64,000 nt of DNA from the NCBI RefSeq assembly GCF_001690275.1, contig NZ_LZGW01000020.1, forward strand, positions 43,498 through 107,497, given 5' to 3'. The notes beneath the pieces are model-generated. The model did not search any database. It was not told the DNA's origin and saw only the letters and a program-made list of their open reading frames with translations. The position numbers and the translations under genes were made by a program. The stretch's first letter is position 1. Each line of letters starts with the position of its first letter. The DNA comes from Gilliamella sp. WF3-4 (GTDB lineage: Bacteria > Pseudomonadota > Gammaproteobacteria > Enterobacterales > Orbaceae). Below are positions 30,750 through 39,471 of this stretch, piece after piece.

Positions 30750-32438
30750 TTAAGGAGATACGCATGCAGCTAGCACAGTATTTTCCCCCCATCTTCCATC
30801 AGTTAGGCTTCCGTCTATTGGGCTAACCAAAAGATAATTATTATTTAATAGAGAATTTGTCCAATAGAAATCATCTCCCCAAGTAATCGCATAGTCACTG
30901 TTCTGTAGAGCCGATTCCTCACTACCCCAATCCTCCTCATCATCATAATTACCCTGCCCTTTAAAAACACTAGCCATTCTCCCCCATTCACTAAATAAAC
31001 CGCCTATCCAACGACCTCCACGCTTAAAACTCACACGTCGTTGATAACCGTAACTTTCCGTCTCCATTACACCACCATCCCATCCCTCAAAATTGGCATT
31101 TGTGAGATCATTAGCTCTAGTGATACGATAGCCACTAGCTAGCTCTTGGCAAAACATTGTAGCTTTTTCAAATGTCATATTTTCATAGACTGGCTGTCCA
31201 TATTCATCGGAGGAGGGAGGATTATTTATATACCAACGCTCTATCTTAAAGCTATAAAGTAAATGGGTATGATTGCTATCAGCGTAAATTTTAAATACTG
31301 ATGGCGAAAAACGCTTATCTCTTGAATCACGAGTTGGTCCATTTAACTTTATCTTAACGCCAGTTTTCGAATTTATCGGCCTCGCATCCCAACGCTCTTG
31401 ATCTTCCCAAGTATATGAGTAATTCCAATTCACTTCGGCTGCAGAAAGCGATAAAGTTACGCCATGACCACTCTCTGCATGAACAGTAGTACCATTTGCG
31501 GCAACAACTTGCTCTGGTGTTATACCCGTTAATAATAAAAAGAAATGTATACCATTTGTCCCTGTCGTTGGAAAGTTCTCGGTTAATTTATCAGCAGAAT
31601 GAATTTTAAACCCTGCATTTACTACCCAATCAGGGCCATCTGATGCCGCGCGTTGGCTATCATATCGAGTGTTAGGCAATGCATAACAGCTTGTCGGTAT
31701 ATCTGCCTTATTGCCCAAATAATAAGTATGACTAATCTCATTAAAAGTACTGGTTTGTGGCAAACCATACTCTGTTGATAATGTACCATTAGTTGCCGTC
31801 ATAGTGAGTTGGTAAGGTACATCACAGCCGTTTAATAATCTATTAGGGTTAGCTTTAATTTCGGCAGTAATATCTTTATCATCAGCGTCTAACCATTTGA
31901 CTTTTAGCTTGCCTGTCGCACTGGCATTACCATCTCCATCAGCATCGCCCCAATAATTATGTGGCTCGCCGATTAAGTTACTTAGCTCAATACTTGGGTA
32001 ATGCGTATTATCTGTTAATGGTACAAATGTTTGAATATCAGCAAATGTTTTTACTTCGCTAGGTAATGCTATAGGATTTGTGTAGCTTGAATTATCAACT
32101 TTGGCATTAGGATATAATTCGCTATTTTCACCTGGAGCAATATACAGGCTACCATCAGGTAATTTAATGCTGAGCAAGCCTTCTTCACTCATTATTTTCG
32201 TTACACCATTATCCAAGCTTAAATAAGGAGCACTGCCTTGTATCACATTAGAGGTTGTTGCTGATAATGCTGTAGCATTGGTTGATACCATTAAGCCTAA
32301 TAAAGCACCTGATATTGATAACGTATAACGATTAATATTCCATTTGGACAACGCCGACAATGTACTTTGATAATCTGCTTTTACGTTTTTTATAAAATTA
32401 ATTTTTTGTACAAAAGACAAATTAGTATGACTATTCAT
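30750..32438 (-). CDS. Adhesin-like exported protein, DUF823 type, tandem copy 2
   Basis: A 562-residue paralogue of the next gene downstream. The first 256 residues are the same except A21, including the signal segment and the GDADGDGNAS loop; the remaining half keeps the scaffold (FPTTGTNGIHF, GITPEQV, SGHGVTLSLS, LYSFKIERWYINNPPSS, YGYQRRVSFKRGGRWIGGL, ACVSP) but differs in many positions. It has its own acidic insert (NYDDEEDWGSEESAL). Silent differences in the shared part are few, pointing to recent duplication or gene conversion. Probable surface-exposed or secreted adhesin; partner unknown. Confidence 0.7.
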   Translation of the reverse strand: MNSHTNLSFVQKINFIKNVKADYQSTLSALSKWNINRYTLSISGALLGLMVSTNATALSATTSNVIQGSAPYLSLDNGVTKIMSEEGLLSIKLPDGSLYIAPGENSELYPNAKVDNSSYTNPIALPSEVKTFADIQTFVPLTDNTHYPSIELSNLIGEPHNYWGDADGDGNASATGKLKVKWLDADDKDITAEIKANPNRLLNGCDVPYQLTMTATNGTLSTEYGLPQTSTFNEISHTYYLGNKADIPTSCYALPNTRYDSQRAASDGPDWVVNAGFKIHSADKLTENFPTTGTNGIHFFLLLTGITPEQVVAANGTTVHAESGHGVTLSLSAAEVNWNYSYTWEDQERWDARPINSKTGVKIKLNGPTRDSRDKRFSPSVFKIYADSNHTHLLYSFKIERWYINNPPSSDEYGQPVYENMTFEKATMFCQELASGYRITRANDLTNANFEGWDGGVMETESYGYQRRVSFKRGGRWIGGLFSEWGRMASVFKGQGNYDDEEDWGSEESALQNSDYAITWGDDFYWTNSLLNNNYLLVSPIDGSLTDGRWGENTVLAACVSP

Positions 32439-32870
32439 TCCACCATTACCTGTTATAACCTATTGGTTATTAATTCCATTTTTCTAAATATTATCAATTA
32501 TAAACAAAAATAAGCCTTATTTAACCAACTTTTTTGTTAAGTTTTGTAAAGATAAAACATGGACTGATCACTTGTTAGGCACACTTAAGAAATCAATGCG
32601 ATAGTACTACACTAAATCAACAATAAACGGGATAAAAATAACGATAAACACAATAAATATCACTTTTTTGTGCATAGAACTTTTTTGTGCATAGAACAAA
32701 GTACCTAATAATGCGCTTATTAGGCAATACGATAGTTTGTTAAAAATAGCTTAGATAAAAAAGAGATTGACAAAATTTTAACTATTATACAATTAAATAA
32801 TTAATGAAAAATTAGTCTAATTTTGATGGCAAAAATAATCTATTGTGTAAAAATTATAATTTAATGTGAT
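32439..32870. other. Gene-free region between adhesin copy 2 and srlR
   Basis: About 97 bp next to the gene (to about 32535) duplicates the flank of copy 1 and carries the same candidate -10 box (32497-32502). The rest is AT-rich with a perfect 17-bp tandem repeat at 32664-32697. No ORF or RNA gene recognised. Confidence 0.5.
32664..32697 (+). repeat. Perfect 17-bp tandem direct repeat
   Basis: TTTTTTGTGCATAGAAC occurs twice head to tail (32664-32680 and 32681-32697) with no mismatch. Confidence 0.85.
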
Positions 32871-33650
32871 TTATTTTCCGTTTATTTTCACTTTAATTAG
32901 GTTAATTCCTTTTTGTGTTAGCGCTTCAAAGTACCTATTATCTAAATTATCGTCGGTGATAATTGTATGAACAGCACTTAAATCACACACAACATTGGGG
33001 CTACGACGACCAAATTTTGATGAATCAACTAATAAAATTAACTTTGCAGCAGCCTTACTCATTGCCACACTACCATGGTAACTTTCATTAAACGTTGTGA
33101 CGCCACCAACTAAATCAACACCATCAGCCCCCATAAATAACATATCAAAGGTATAAGATTCAAATGCGGCAATAGCTAATGCATTGTTGCTATGAAAAGA
33201 GGCTGATTTTCGACGAAACGTGCCTCCCGTTAAAATAATAGTTTGATCATTATCGTTCGCAACCAATTCATTAACCATATGCAAACTATTGGTCATAATC
33301 GTGAGGTTATTAAATTTAGCTAGCGTTGGGATCATTTGAGCAACGGTGCTTCCAGCGTCAAAAATGATTGAATCCCCCTCATGAATCAGCTTAGCGGCCT
33401 CTTCTGCTATGGCTTTTTTTTGTGCGGTATTAATATAAGTTTTGTGATCAATAGCTCTATCTCCAAGCTCTCGATTTAACATTGCACCACCATAAGTACG
33501 CAAAACTAAGCCACTTGCATAAAGTTGTGTGAGATCTTTACGAATTGTTGTTCCTGTTGTTTTAAAATGCTCGACCAATTCATCTACACTAGCTTGCCCG
33601 TTACTTTGCAGGTATTCTAAAATCGCTGTTTGTCGTTGCTTCACTTTCAT
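32871..33650 (-). CDS. srlR: DeoR-family repressor of the sorbitol operon
   Basis: A 259-residue DeoR-type regulator. The N-terminal helix-turn-helix is about residues 5-55 ([20 protein letters not shown], then [24 protein letters not shown]). The C-terminal sugar-phosphate-sensing domain holds [16 protein letters not shown] and [17 protein letters not shown]. Last gene of srlAEBD-gutM-srlR, so it is SrlR (GutR). A 100-nt gap with a perfect TTTCA-TAA-TGAAA dyad separates it from gutM, suggesting an extra autoregulated promoter. Confidence 0.9.
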   Translation of the reverse strand: MKVKQRQTAILEYLQSNGQASVDELVEHFKTTGTTIRKDLTQLYASGLVLRTYGGAMLNRELGDRAIDHKTYINTAQKKAIAEEAAKLIHEGDSIIFDAGSTVAQMIPTLAKFNNLTIMTNSLHMVNELVANDNDQTIILTGGTFRRKSASFHSNNALAIAAFESYTFDMLFMGADGVDLVGGVTTFNESYHGSVAMSKAAAKLILLVDSSKFGRRSPNVVCDLSAVHTIITDDNLDNRYFEALTQKGINLIKVKINGK

Positions 33651-33709
33651 AATAAAATCCCATCATCATTAGCATGCATATATAAATAGTAATACTTTAA
33701 AATATATTA

Positions 33710-33722
33710 TTTCATAATGAAA
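33710..33722. promoter_or_regulatory. Probable SrlR operator before srlR
   Basis: TTTCA-TAA-TGAAA is a perfect dyad in the gutM-srlR gap. The same TTTCA-N3-TGAAA pattern occurs before srlA at 37117-37129, within similar surrounding sequence (AAAATAT..TATTTCA). DeoR-family repressors bind such dyads; assignment to SrlR is inference. Confidence 0.6.
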
Positions 33723-33749
33723 GGGAATATTTTTCAGAATAAAAGTTAG

Positions 33750-34118
33750 TTATTTTTTATCTGTGGCTAATGCCACAGTCAATGCACTTTGACACGCAAT
33801 ATCATTGGGGAAAACGTTTTCAGGCATAATATCAGCAATAGGTAATCCATGTAGCTGAATGATGGGCTTTGGTGAGGCAAAAACAGTAATACCTTTCATC
33901 AATACAGAGTCAATAACCACTTGATTTTCATCTAATGAAATAGCTATTAATACTCTTGGTCTAAATCGTTTTGTTTTGCTACGACCAATACCTAAATAAG
34001 CCCCTTTGTTCATCGCTAAAAAGGCTTGATTAAAGCGCCGAATTTGTAGCCAGCTAAATACAATTTGAAGACACCAAGCAATAAGTGCAATTACAATTAA
34101 AGTATTACTCATATTCAT
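33750..34118 (-). CDS. gutM: Sorbitol operon activator GutM
   Basis: A 122-residue protein (E. coli 119) with one N-terminal membrane segment (TLIVIALIAWCLQIVFSWLQ) followed by a cytoplasmic part with GAYLGIGRSKTKRFRPRVLIAIS, the family pattern. GutM is reported as an activator of the glucitol operon; its mechanism is poorly known. It lies between srlD and srlR as in E. coli. Confidence 0.9.
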   Translation of the reverse strand: MNMSNTLIVIALIAWCLQIVFSWLQIRRFNQAFLAMNKGAYLGIGRSKTKRFRPRVLIAISLDENQVVIDSVLMKGITVFASPKPIIQLHGLPIADIMPENVFPNDIACQSALTVALATDKK

Positions 34119-34191
34119 GGTTATTCTCCATTATATGTTAGGTATAAAATATGCGAAAATTGTTTGGTTTAATTTTCGCATATCATCTTAA

Positions 34192-34971
34192 CTAAAACAT
34201 TACTTGCCCACCAGTAATATTAATAGATTGCCCAGTACAATAAGATGCCTTATCACTTGCATAAAATAGCAGCACATCTAGCACATCTTGATAATCACAA
34301 CCGCGTTTAAGTGGCACTTTATCAATATAAACTTGCTCTACTTGATCATCTGGAATACCTAATTTTTTAGCGTATTGTGGTATTAATGATTGAAACATTG
34401 GTGATTTTAATAAATTACCCAGCATCAACGAATTAACAGTGATACCATGATCAGCAAGATCTAAAGCTAAAGACTGTGTTAACCCAACTCCACCAAATTT
34501 AGCCGCACTGTATCCTGAATTATGTTTGCTACCAACTTTGCCTGATTTTGAATTAATTTGAATAATTCGACCTTGAGTATTATATTTGATCATCAATTTA
34601 GCAAATTCACGCGCGCATAAAAAATAGCCTGTAAGATTAACATTCACCGATAATTGAAAATCGGTCAATGTAAAATGGCTAATAGGTGAAGCTTTTGCAA
34701 CACCTGCACTATATACCATTAAATCAACATGTTTAAATGTACTATCAACATCTTGTGCTAATTGGATTACACTTTCTTCGTTGGTAGCATTAACCCCAAA
34801 CCCTTGAGCTGAGCCAGCACCATGTTTTTGATTAATGGCTTCCGCTACCTTATTCGCATTGTCAATATTCAAATCAGCAACAACAACTTGGTATCCTGCA
34901 TCAGCGATACCTTTGCACAAAAACTCACCTAAAGTTTGACCACCACCGATAACAACTGCTACTTTTTTCAT
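34192..34971 (-). CDS. srlD: Sorbitol-6-phosphate 2-dehydrogenase
   Basis: A 259-residue short-chain dehydrogenase (same length as E. coli SrlD) that oxidises D-glucitol-6-P to fructose-6-P with NAD. The N-terminal cofactor region is VAVVIGGGQTLGEFLCKGIA with VVADLN; the catalytic S...YxxxK is in INSKSGKVGSKHNSGYSAAK. C-terminal YCTGQSINITGGQVMF is typical. The sorbose operon 4.5 kb away lacks sorD, so SrlD probably also serves that pathway. Confidence 0.95.
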   Translation of the reverse strand: MKKVAVVIGGGQTLGEFLCKGIADAGYQVVVADLNIDNANKVAEAINQKHGAGSAQGFGVNATNEESVIQLAQDVDSTFKHVDLMVYSAGVAKASPISHFTLTDFQLSVNVNLTGYFLCAREFAKLMIKYNTQGRIIQINSKSGKVGSKHNSGYSAAKFGGVGLTQSLALDLADHGITVNSLMLGNLLKSPMFQSLIPQYAKKLGIPDDQVEQVYIDKVPLKRGCDYQDVLDVLLFYASDKASYCTGQSINITGGQVMF

Positions 34972-34982
34972 TTTTATATTCC

Positions 34983-35351
34983 TTAATCATTTAAAATTCT
35001 AATTTCATCACCCACAAAAAGTTGCGCAGGAATTTCCCCTTTTACGTGAACAGTTCCGGGTAATTCGGCTTGGCTATTACCATCAAATCTTAATGTGATA
35101 TGACCTAATTCACGTAAGTTAACATTAGCAACTTCGCCAACCGATGTGATGTTATAAATATGATTGCCTAATTGAAGTATCTGCCCCACTTGTAATTCCA
35201 GTTTTAAATCATCATGACTATGAACAAAACAGTAGTCCGCTAAATCAGCAGGCGCACCGTTTTTAAACAGGATTAACATACCGTCAGCTAATGCTTCTTG
35301 GGCAAACGCACCAATTTGATCAATTTTTGCATGATAGATAACATTTGACAT
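34983..35351 (-). CDS. srlB: PTS glucitol/sorbitol-specific EIIA
   Basis: A 122-residue cytoplasmic EIIA of the Gut family. It shows ILFKNGAPADLADYCFVHSH (the histidine region that receives phosphate from HPr) and LRELGHITLRFDGNSQAELPGTVHV. E. coli SrlB is 123 residues. It starts about 90 nt after srlE and is followed closely by srlD. Confidence 0.95.
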   Translation of the reverse strand: MSNVIYHAKIDQIGAFAQEALADGMLILFKNGAPADLADYCFVHSHDDLKLELQVGQILQLGNHIYNITSVGEVANVNLRELGHITLRFDGNSQAELPGTVHVKGEIPAQLFVGDEIRILND

Positions 35352-35442
35352 GATTAACCTTCTTATCTTTACACTTAATACAGGATTTTTATTTCTACCA
35401 TTGTTTTAAATTAGGGGCAGATGCCCTGACCTTTAAAACAAT

Positions 35443-36450
35443 TTATTGGTATATAAATAACGAAACCGCCCATGCGATTAATACTGTTGGTGCACCTGTT
35501 AAAAAACGACTAACCAATACAGATGGCACACCCACTCTCACCGTATCTTGCTTGGCTTCAGCAAGCGATAAACCAACAGGAATAAAATCACATGCCGCTT
35601 GTGCATTAATTGCAAACAACGCTGGCAATGCTAAATGAGGCGGAATATTGCCAAGCCCAATTTGTACACCAACTAAAGTACCAATAACTTGGGCAATAAC
35701 CGCGCCAGGGCCGAGGAACGGAGAAAGCAATGGGAAAGAACAGATCAAGGCTAATATAATAAGTCCTATAGGGTTGTTGGCTAACGGAACCAATCCATGT
35801 GCAATAAGGTTGCCTAACCCAGATGCAATAATGATCCCGATTAATGCCGATACAAACGCCATAAAAGGAAGTATTGTTTTAAGTACTGTATCAATAGTAT
35901 CACGACCAGCTTGGAAAAAAATTGCAACGCCAGATCCCATGCCTATACCGATTTTTGCTAATAATCCATCACTTTGTTCTGTAATTTTTTTACTGCTGTC
36001 ATATTCCTTAAATTCAGACAAATTATTATTTATTTGTGATTCTTTAACTATTGATGAGGTTTCATCTGCAACATCACTATCTTTTTCTATCAATGAAATA
36101 TTTTGAGGTTTTACTGCTGAAACATAGATATCTTCAACGATATATTGAGCTAATGGACCAGATTTACCTGTTGCATGAATATTAATCGTTGGCACTCGGT
36201 TTTTGGGATAAATACCACAACGTAATGTTCCACCACAGTCAATAACAGCTACGCCAATTTCCTCTTTAGGTGGTTCTCCCTCTTTGAAACCATCAATGGC
36301 TTTCCATCCAGTTAACTCCACGAGGGTGTCAACAATCGCTGGGCGAGTACCAGCAGCAATATAGACAATCTTTTTTCCTGCAATAATAGGAAGATCCAAA
36401 GGCCCCCCCCAACCCGCTTCGCCTTTTTCGATATGAATAAATTTAGTCAT
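35443..36450 (-). CDS. srlE: PTS glucitol/sorbitol-specific EIIB with C-terminal membrane half (EIIBC2)
   Basis: From the ATG at 36450 the product has 335 residues. That start gives [20 protein letters not shown], matching E. coli SrlE, and has AAGGA upstream; an open frame 8 codons longer is rejected. The EIIB part is about residues 1-120 with phospho-accepting cysteine in [14 protein letters not shown] (C72 or C78); a charged Ser/Glu-rich linker follows, then about four membrane helices from about 190. Codons for W-G-G-P form an uninterrupted run of eight G (complement of 36403-36410), where slippage would break the gene. Confidence 0.93.
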   Translation of the reverse strand: MTKFIHIEKGEAGWGGPLDLPIIAGKKIVYIAAGTRPAIVDTLVELTGWKAIDGFKEGEPPKEEIGVAVIDCGGTLRCGIYPKNRVPTINIHATGKSGPLAQYIVEDIYVSAVKPQNISLIEKDSDVADETSSIVKESQINNNLSEFKEYDSSKKITEQSDGLLAKIGIGMGSGVAIFFQAGRDTIDTVLKTILPFMAFVSALIGIIIASGLGNLIAHGLVPLANNPIGLIILALICSFPLLSPFLGPGAVIAQVIGTLVGVQIGLGNIPPHLALPALFAINAQAACDFIPVGLSLAEAKQDTVRVGVPSVLVSRFLTGAPTVLIAWAVSLFIYQ

Positions 36451-36478
36451 TTTTGTATTCCTTATCATTATCATTTTT

Positions 36479-37027
36479 TTATAGATGAACTGTTCTTGCT
36501 AATTTAATACCCATTTTTCGCTCAAAAATGACAGTGCAAAAGTCTGTGATCCAACCTCTAAAGAAGTTAGTAGCCAAACCGACAAGGAAATAACTCACAG
36601 CAAGAGGACCTAAAGGTAAATGTAATGTAGTTAAACCCGCTGCCACACCCAAATATACAAAAAGTTCACCTGGATTGACGTGTGGAAATAACCCATTCAT
36701 TGAATGGCAACTATAAGAAGAAGCAGCATAATAACTTGGTTTGTAAAACTCTGGCATAAAGCGCCCCAAACTTAATGTCATTGGGTTACAAAAAACAAAA
36801 GTTCCAATGAGCGGTAGTAATAAATATCTAGAAATTGGGTTACCTGCACATGCTTGCGCTAAACGTTCGATACGTTCCTGCCCTATAAATTTAATCACTG
36901 CATTCATCACTACAAGTAATGAAATTAATAATGGCAAAATGTTAGTTACCATTCCCATAAATACTTTGCCTCCTTCTTGGAATAAGCCAATAAACCACTC
37001 GGCACCAAATGAAATAGCATCAATCAT
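36479..37027 (-). CDS. srlA: PTS glucitol/sorbitol-specific EIIC
   Basis: A 182-residue membrane protein (E. coli 187) and first gene of the srl operon. It begins [20 protein letters not shown] and holds [40 protein letters not shown], the characteristic GutA/SrlA motif. With SrlE it forms the transporter that phosphorylates sorbitol on entry. AGGAGAC lies just before the ATG. Confidence 0.95.
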   Translation of the reverse strand: MIDAISFGAEWFIGLFQEGGKVFMGMVTNILPLLISLLVVMNAVIKFIGQERIERLAQACAGNPISRYLLLPLIGTFVFCNPMTLSLGRFMPEFYKPSYYAASSYSCHSMNGLFPHVNPGELFVYLGVAAGLTTLHLPLGPLAVSYFLVGLATNFFRGWITDFCTVIFERKMGIKLARTVHL

Positions 37028-37284
37028 GTTGTCTCCTATTAAGTTAAATTTCGGGAAAATACTATCAACTCTAGAAACAAAAAACTTTTAAGATGATCAC
37101 AATTTAAAATATTTTATTTCATTTTGAAAAATAATATTTCAAATAAAAAGAAATGAGAAAAGTAATAGGTTAATAAAATAGCAATGATAGTAAAAAATTA
37201 ATGTTTTTTTATTGGACATTAACCTTAAGTTGGCGTAATTTTAGCAATACGGGTATTTATTATTCACTTTAAGGAGAATATATC
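37028..37284. promoter_or_regulatory. Divergent srlA/dps control region
   Basis: 257 nt holding promoters for both srlA (minus) and dps (plus). It contains the TTTCA-TTT-TGAAA dyad (37117-37129), a second TGAAA...TTTCA arrangement running to 37141, and on the minus strand TGTGATCATCT near 37100, one good half of a CRP site with a poor second half. AAGGAG precedes dps. Confidence 0.5.
37117..37129. promoter_or_regulatory. Probable SrlR operator before srlA
   Basis: TTTCA-TTT-TGAAA, a dyad with the same arms and spacing as 33710-33722, about 90 nt upstream of the srlA start. The shared motif at the only two gaps expected to be SrlR-controlled is the basis of the call. Confidence 0.6.
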
Positions 37285-37821
37285 ATGGCTAAAAGTACGA
37301 CTTCTGCTAAAAAGCTACAACAAGCAGCGATTTTGTTTCCAACTGATTTAGGTCAAAAGGCATCAAAAGATATTTCTGGAGCAATGAATTCTGTTTTAGC
37401 AGATGTATTTGCTCTATATTTAAAAACCAAAAACTTTCATTGGCACGTTAGTGGTCCACACTTTCGTGACTATCATTTAATGCTAGATGATCAAGGTGAA
37501 GAGCTATTTGCAATGACAGATCCAATTGCCGAACGTGTACGTAAGTTAGGTGGCACAACACTTCGTTCAATCGGTCATATTGGTAAATTGCAAAGCATTG
37601 CTGATAACGATGCTGATTTTGTTGAGCCATCAGATATGCTTGCTGAACTTTGCCAAGATAACGTAAGATTGACAGAACGCATGCGTGTAGCGCATGATAT
37701 CTGTGATAAATATAACGACACTGCTACTGCAAGTTTAATTGAAGAATGGATTGATCAAACTGAAAAGCGTGCATGGTTCTTATTTGAAGCCGGCCGAAAA
37801 GTCGACTCATCAGGACATTAA
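37285..37821 (+). CDS. dps: Dps-family DNA-protecting ferritin-like protein
   Basis: A 178-residue protein forming dodecamers that oxidise iron with peroxide and protect DNA. The intersubunit ferroxidase site is in LYLKTKNFHWHVSGPHFRDYHLMLDDQGEE (about 46-75, with the typical H, H, D and E residues). A lysine-containing N-terminal tail (MAKSTTSAKKLQ) is present, of the kind that can bind DNA. A stem-loop follows the gene. Confidence 0.93.
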   Translation: MAKSTTSAKKLQQAAILFPTDLGQKASKDISGAMNSVLADVFALYLKTKNFHWHVSGPHFRDYHLMLDDQGEELFAMTDPIAERVRKLGGTTLRSIGHIGKLQSIADNDADFVEPSDMLAELCQDNVRLTERMRVAHDICDKYNDTATASLIEEWIDQTEKRAWFLFEAGRKVDSSGH

Positions 37822-37842
37822 TAAATAATTATTAATGATAAT

Positions 37843-37871
37843 AATAAGAGGCATTGATTATGCCTCTTATT
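37843..37871. other. 12-bp perfect stem-loop after dps
   Basis: AATAAGAGGCAT (37843-37854) and ATGCCTCTTATT (37860-37871) pair around a 5-nt loop. The 3' arm is followed by A's rather than T's, so on the plus strand it is a weak terminator at best; it could stabilise the dps mRNA end. It lies just before the flavin reductase ribosome site. Confidence 0.5.
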
Positions 37872-37892
37872 AAAAATATGTGGAGATTTAAG

Positions 37893-38441
37893 ATGAGTAA
37901 AAAAATTGCTGTATTAGTAGGAAGTTTGCGTAAAGACTCTTATAACTTAAAAGTAGCAAAAGTTTTCCAAAAAATCGCACCACCATCACTTTCATTACAA
38001 ATTATCCAAATTGGGGATTTACCTTTATATAATGAAGATATTGATACTGATGCCCCTCCTGCCTCTTATACTCGTTTTCGTCAAGAAATAGCTAATTGTC
38101 AAGGCGCCATTTTTGTAACGCCTGAGTATAATCGTGGCTTACCCGCCGTTATCAAAAATGCAATTGATGTGGGTTCTCGACCTTATGGTAAAAGTATCTG
38201 GTCTAAAAAGCCTGCTGCAATTATTTCTGTTTCACAAGGTGCAATTGGTGGGTTTGGGGCTAACCATCAGCTACGTCAATCATTAGTATTTCTTGACATG
38301 CCAACATTACAACAACCTGAAGCTTATTTTGGCAGTGTAAGTGCGGCTTTTGATGATCAAGGCAATGTTACCGAAAAAAGCAAAGAATTTTTGTCATTAT
38401 TTATTAACTCTTATGCTGCTTGGGTTGAAAAACTAAGCTAA
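37893..38441 (+). CDS. NADPH-dependent FMN reductase family quinone reductase (ChrR/YieF-like)
   Basis: A 182-residue flavodoxin-like protein. IAVLVGSLRKDSYNLKVAKV (FMN phosphate loop), IPLYNED-type LPLYNEDIDTD, FVTPEYNRGLPAVIKNAIDVGSRP and ISVSQGAIGGFGANHQLRQSL are the hallmarks of the YieF/ChrR group, which reduces quinones, chromate and flavins. The start at 37893 follows GGAG by 7 nt; an upstream ATG at 37854 lies inside a hairpin and lacks a ribosome site. Confidence 0.88.
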   Translation: MSKKIAVLVGSLRKDSYNLKVAKVFQKIAPPSLSLQIIQIGDLPLYNEDIDTDAPPASYTRFRQEIANCQGAIFVTPEYNRGLPAVIKNAIDVGSRPYGKSIWSKKPAAIISVSQGAIGGFGANHQLRQSLVFLDMPTLQQPEAYFGSVSAAFDDQGNVTEKSKEFLSLFINSYAAWVEKLS

Positions 38442-38461
38442 TTGATATACATTTTCATTAT

Positions 38462-38494
38462 CACAGCCAAAATGATTTGGCTGTGTATTTTATT
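38462..38494 (+). terminator. Rho-independent terminator after the flavin reductase
   Basis: CACAGCCAAA (38462-38471) and TTTGGCTGTG (38476-38485) form a 10-bp stem with an ATGA loop followed by TATTTTATT. Confidence 0.85.
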
Positions 38495-38521
38495 CGGTAA
38501 ATCAATTTATATTCCGCTGTA

Positions 38522-39190
38522 ATGACATTATCTATTCCCAAGAGCGAACAAGAACTATTAGATCGTGCACAATTAGTTGCAGGATATTCTTTTGGAGATA
38601 TAGCACAATATTTAAACATTCCAATACCCGATAATTTAAATAAACAAAAAGGTTGGGTTGGTAATCTTATCGAAACTATTTTAGGTGCAAATGCGGGCAG
38701 TAAAGCTGAGCGCGATTTTGCTAATCTAGGTATTGAGCTAAAAACAATTCCCGTTGATAAACAAGGTAAACCTTTAGAAACCACCTTTGTCAGTGTTACG
38801 CCATTAATGGCTAATCATGGTGTTATTTGGGAGACAAGCCATGTAAAATATAAACTCGCCAAAGTGTTATGGGTTCCAATTGAAGGGGAAAGAACAATTC
38901 CGCTTATTGATCGAAAAGTGGGTAACCCGATTTTATGGACACCCACTCAAGCACAAGAACAACAGCTTAAACAGGATTGGCAAGAATTAATGGATATGAT
39001 AGCACTAGGGCAAGTTGAAAAAATTACTGCAAGATACGGTACTTATCTACAAATTAGACCAAAGGCAGCCAATGGGCAAGCGCTCACCGAAGCAATTGGT
39101 GAAAATGGTGAAATTATTTTAACTCGCCCACGTGGGTTTTATTTAAAAAAAACATTTACTATGCAAATATTGCAAGCGTTAATACGATAG
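38522..39190 (+). CDS. mutH: DNA mismatch repair endonuclease MutH
   Basis: A 222-residue endonuclease that nicks the unmethylated GATC strand when activated by MutL. The active-site D...ExK is in [16 protein letters not shown] (about 67-82). N-terminal [19 protein letters not shown] and [20 protein letters not shown], and C-terminal [16 protein letters not shown] are family-typical. Its presence implies Dam-directed repair in this organism. It stands between the terminator at 38462 and the sorbose operon. Confidence 0.97.
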   Translation: MTLSIPKSEQELLDRAQLVAGYSFGDIAQYLNIPIPDNLNKQKGWVGNLIETILGANAGSKAERDFANLGIELKTIPVDKQGKPLETTFVSVTPLMANHGVIWETSHVKYKLAKVLWVPIEGERTIPLIDRKVGNPILWTPTQAQEQQLKQDWQELMDMIALGQVEKITARYGTYLQIRPKAANGQALTEAIGENGEIILTRPRGFYLKKTFTMQILQALIR

Positions 39191-39471
39191 TCATTTTAAG
39201 TGCAATAGAATGATTTATAGTTGAAAATATTGATCGTATAACAGAATATACTGGTTATATGTGCTTTTAATACCAACTCTTACCTAACTATTGAAATTTT
39301 TGACAATAGTTCAATCTCTCACTAAAAAATAAATAACTTCTTTACTCTCATTTTCACAAAAATACTACCTTCATCACATTTTTTCACATTTATGATTTAC
39401 TTTGAGCATATGTGAATATAAAGTTACTTCAACATTTGTGATTGAAAAAGAGAATTTGTGAGGGATTTTAA
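39191..39471 (+). promoter_or_regulatory. Control region of the sorbose operon
   Basis: A 281-nt region. ATTTGTGA occurs at 39434-39441 and 39454-39461, exactly 20 bp apart, and its inverse TCACAAA near 39354-39360; CRP-like TGTGA half-sites also occur, e.g. CATATGTGAATAT near 39410. These are candidate SorC or CRP sites. GTGAGGG is the sorF ribosome site. Confidence 0.4.

Noticed and set aside
32664..32697. CRISPR-like repeat
   Set aside because: Only two directly abutting 17-bp units without spacers; no cas genes in the window.
35648..36106. 152-codon plus-strand frame opposite srlE
   Set aside because: Antisense to the membrane half of srlE; low-complexity composition typical of reversed hydrophobic coding sequence.
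37854..37892. Upstream ATG for the flavin reductase
   Set aside because: The extra 13 residues lie in a stem-loop, lack a ribosome site and precede the conserved IAVLVGSLR start.
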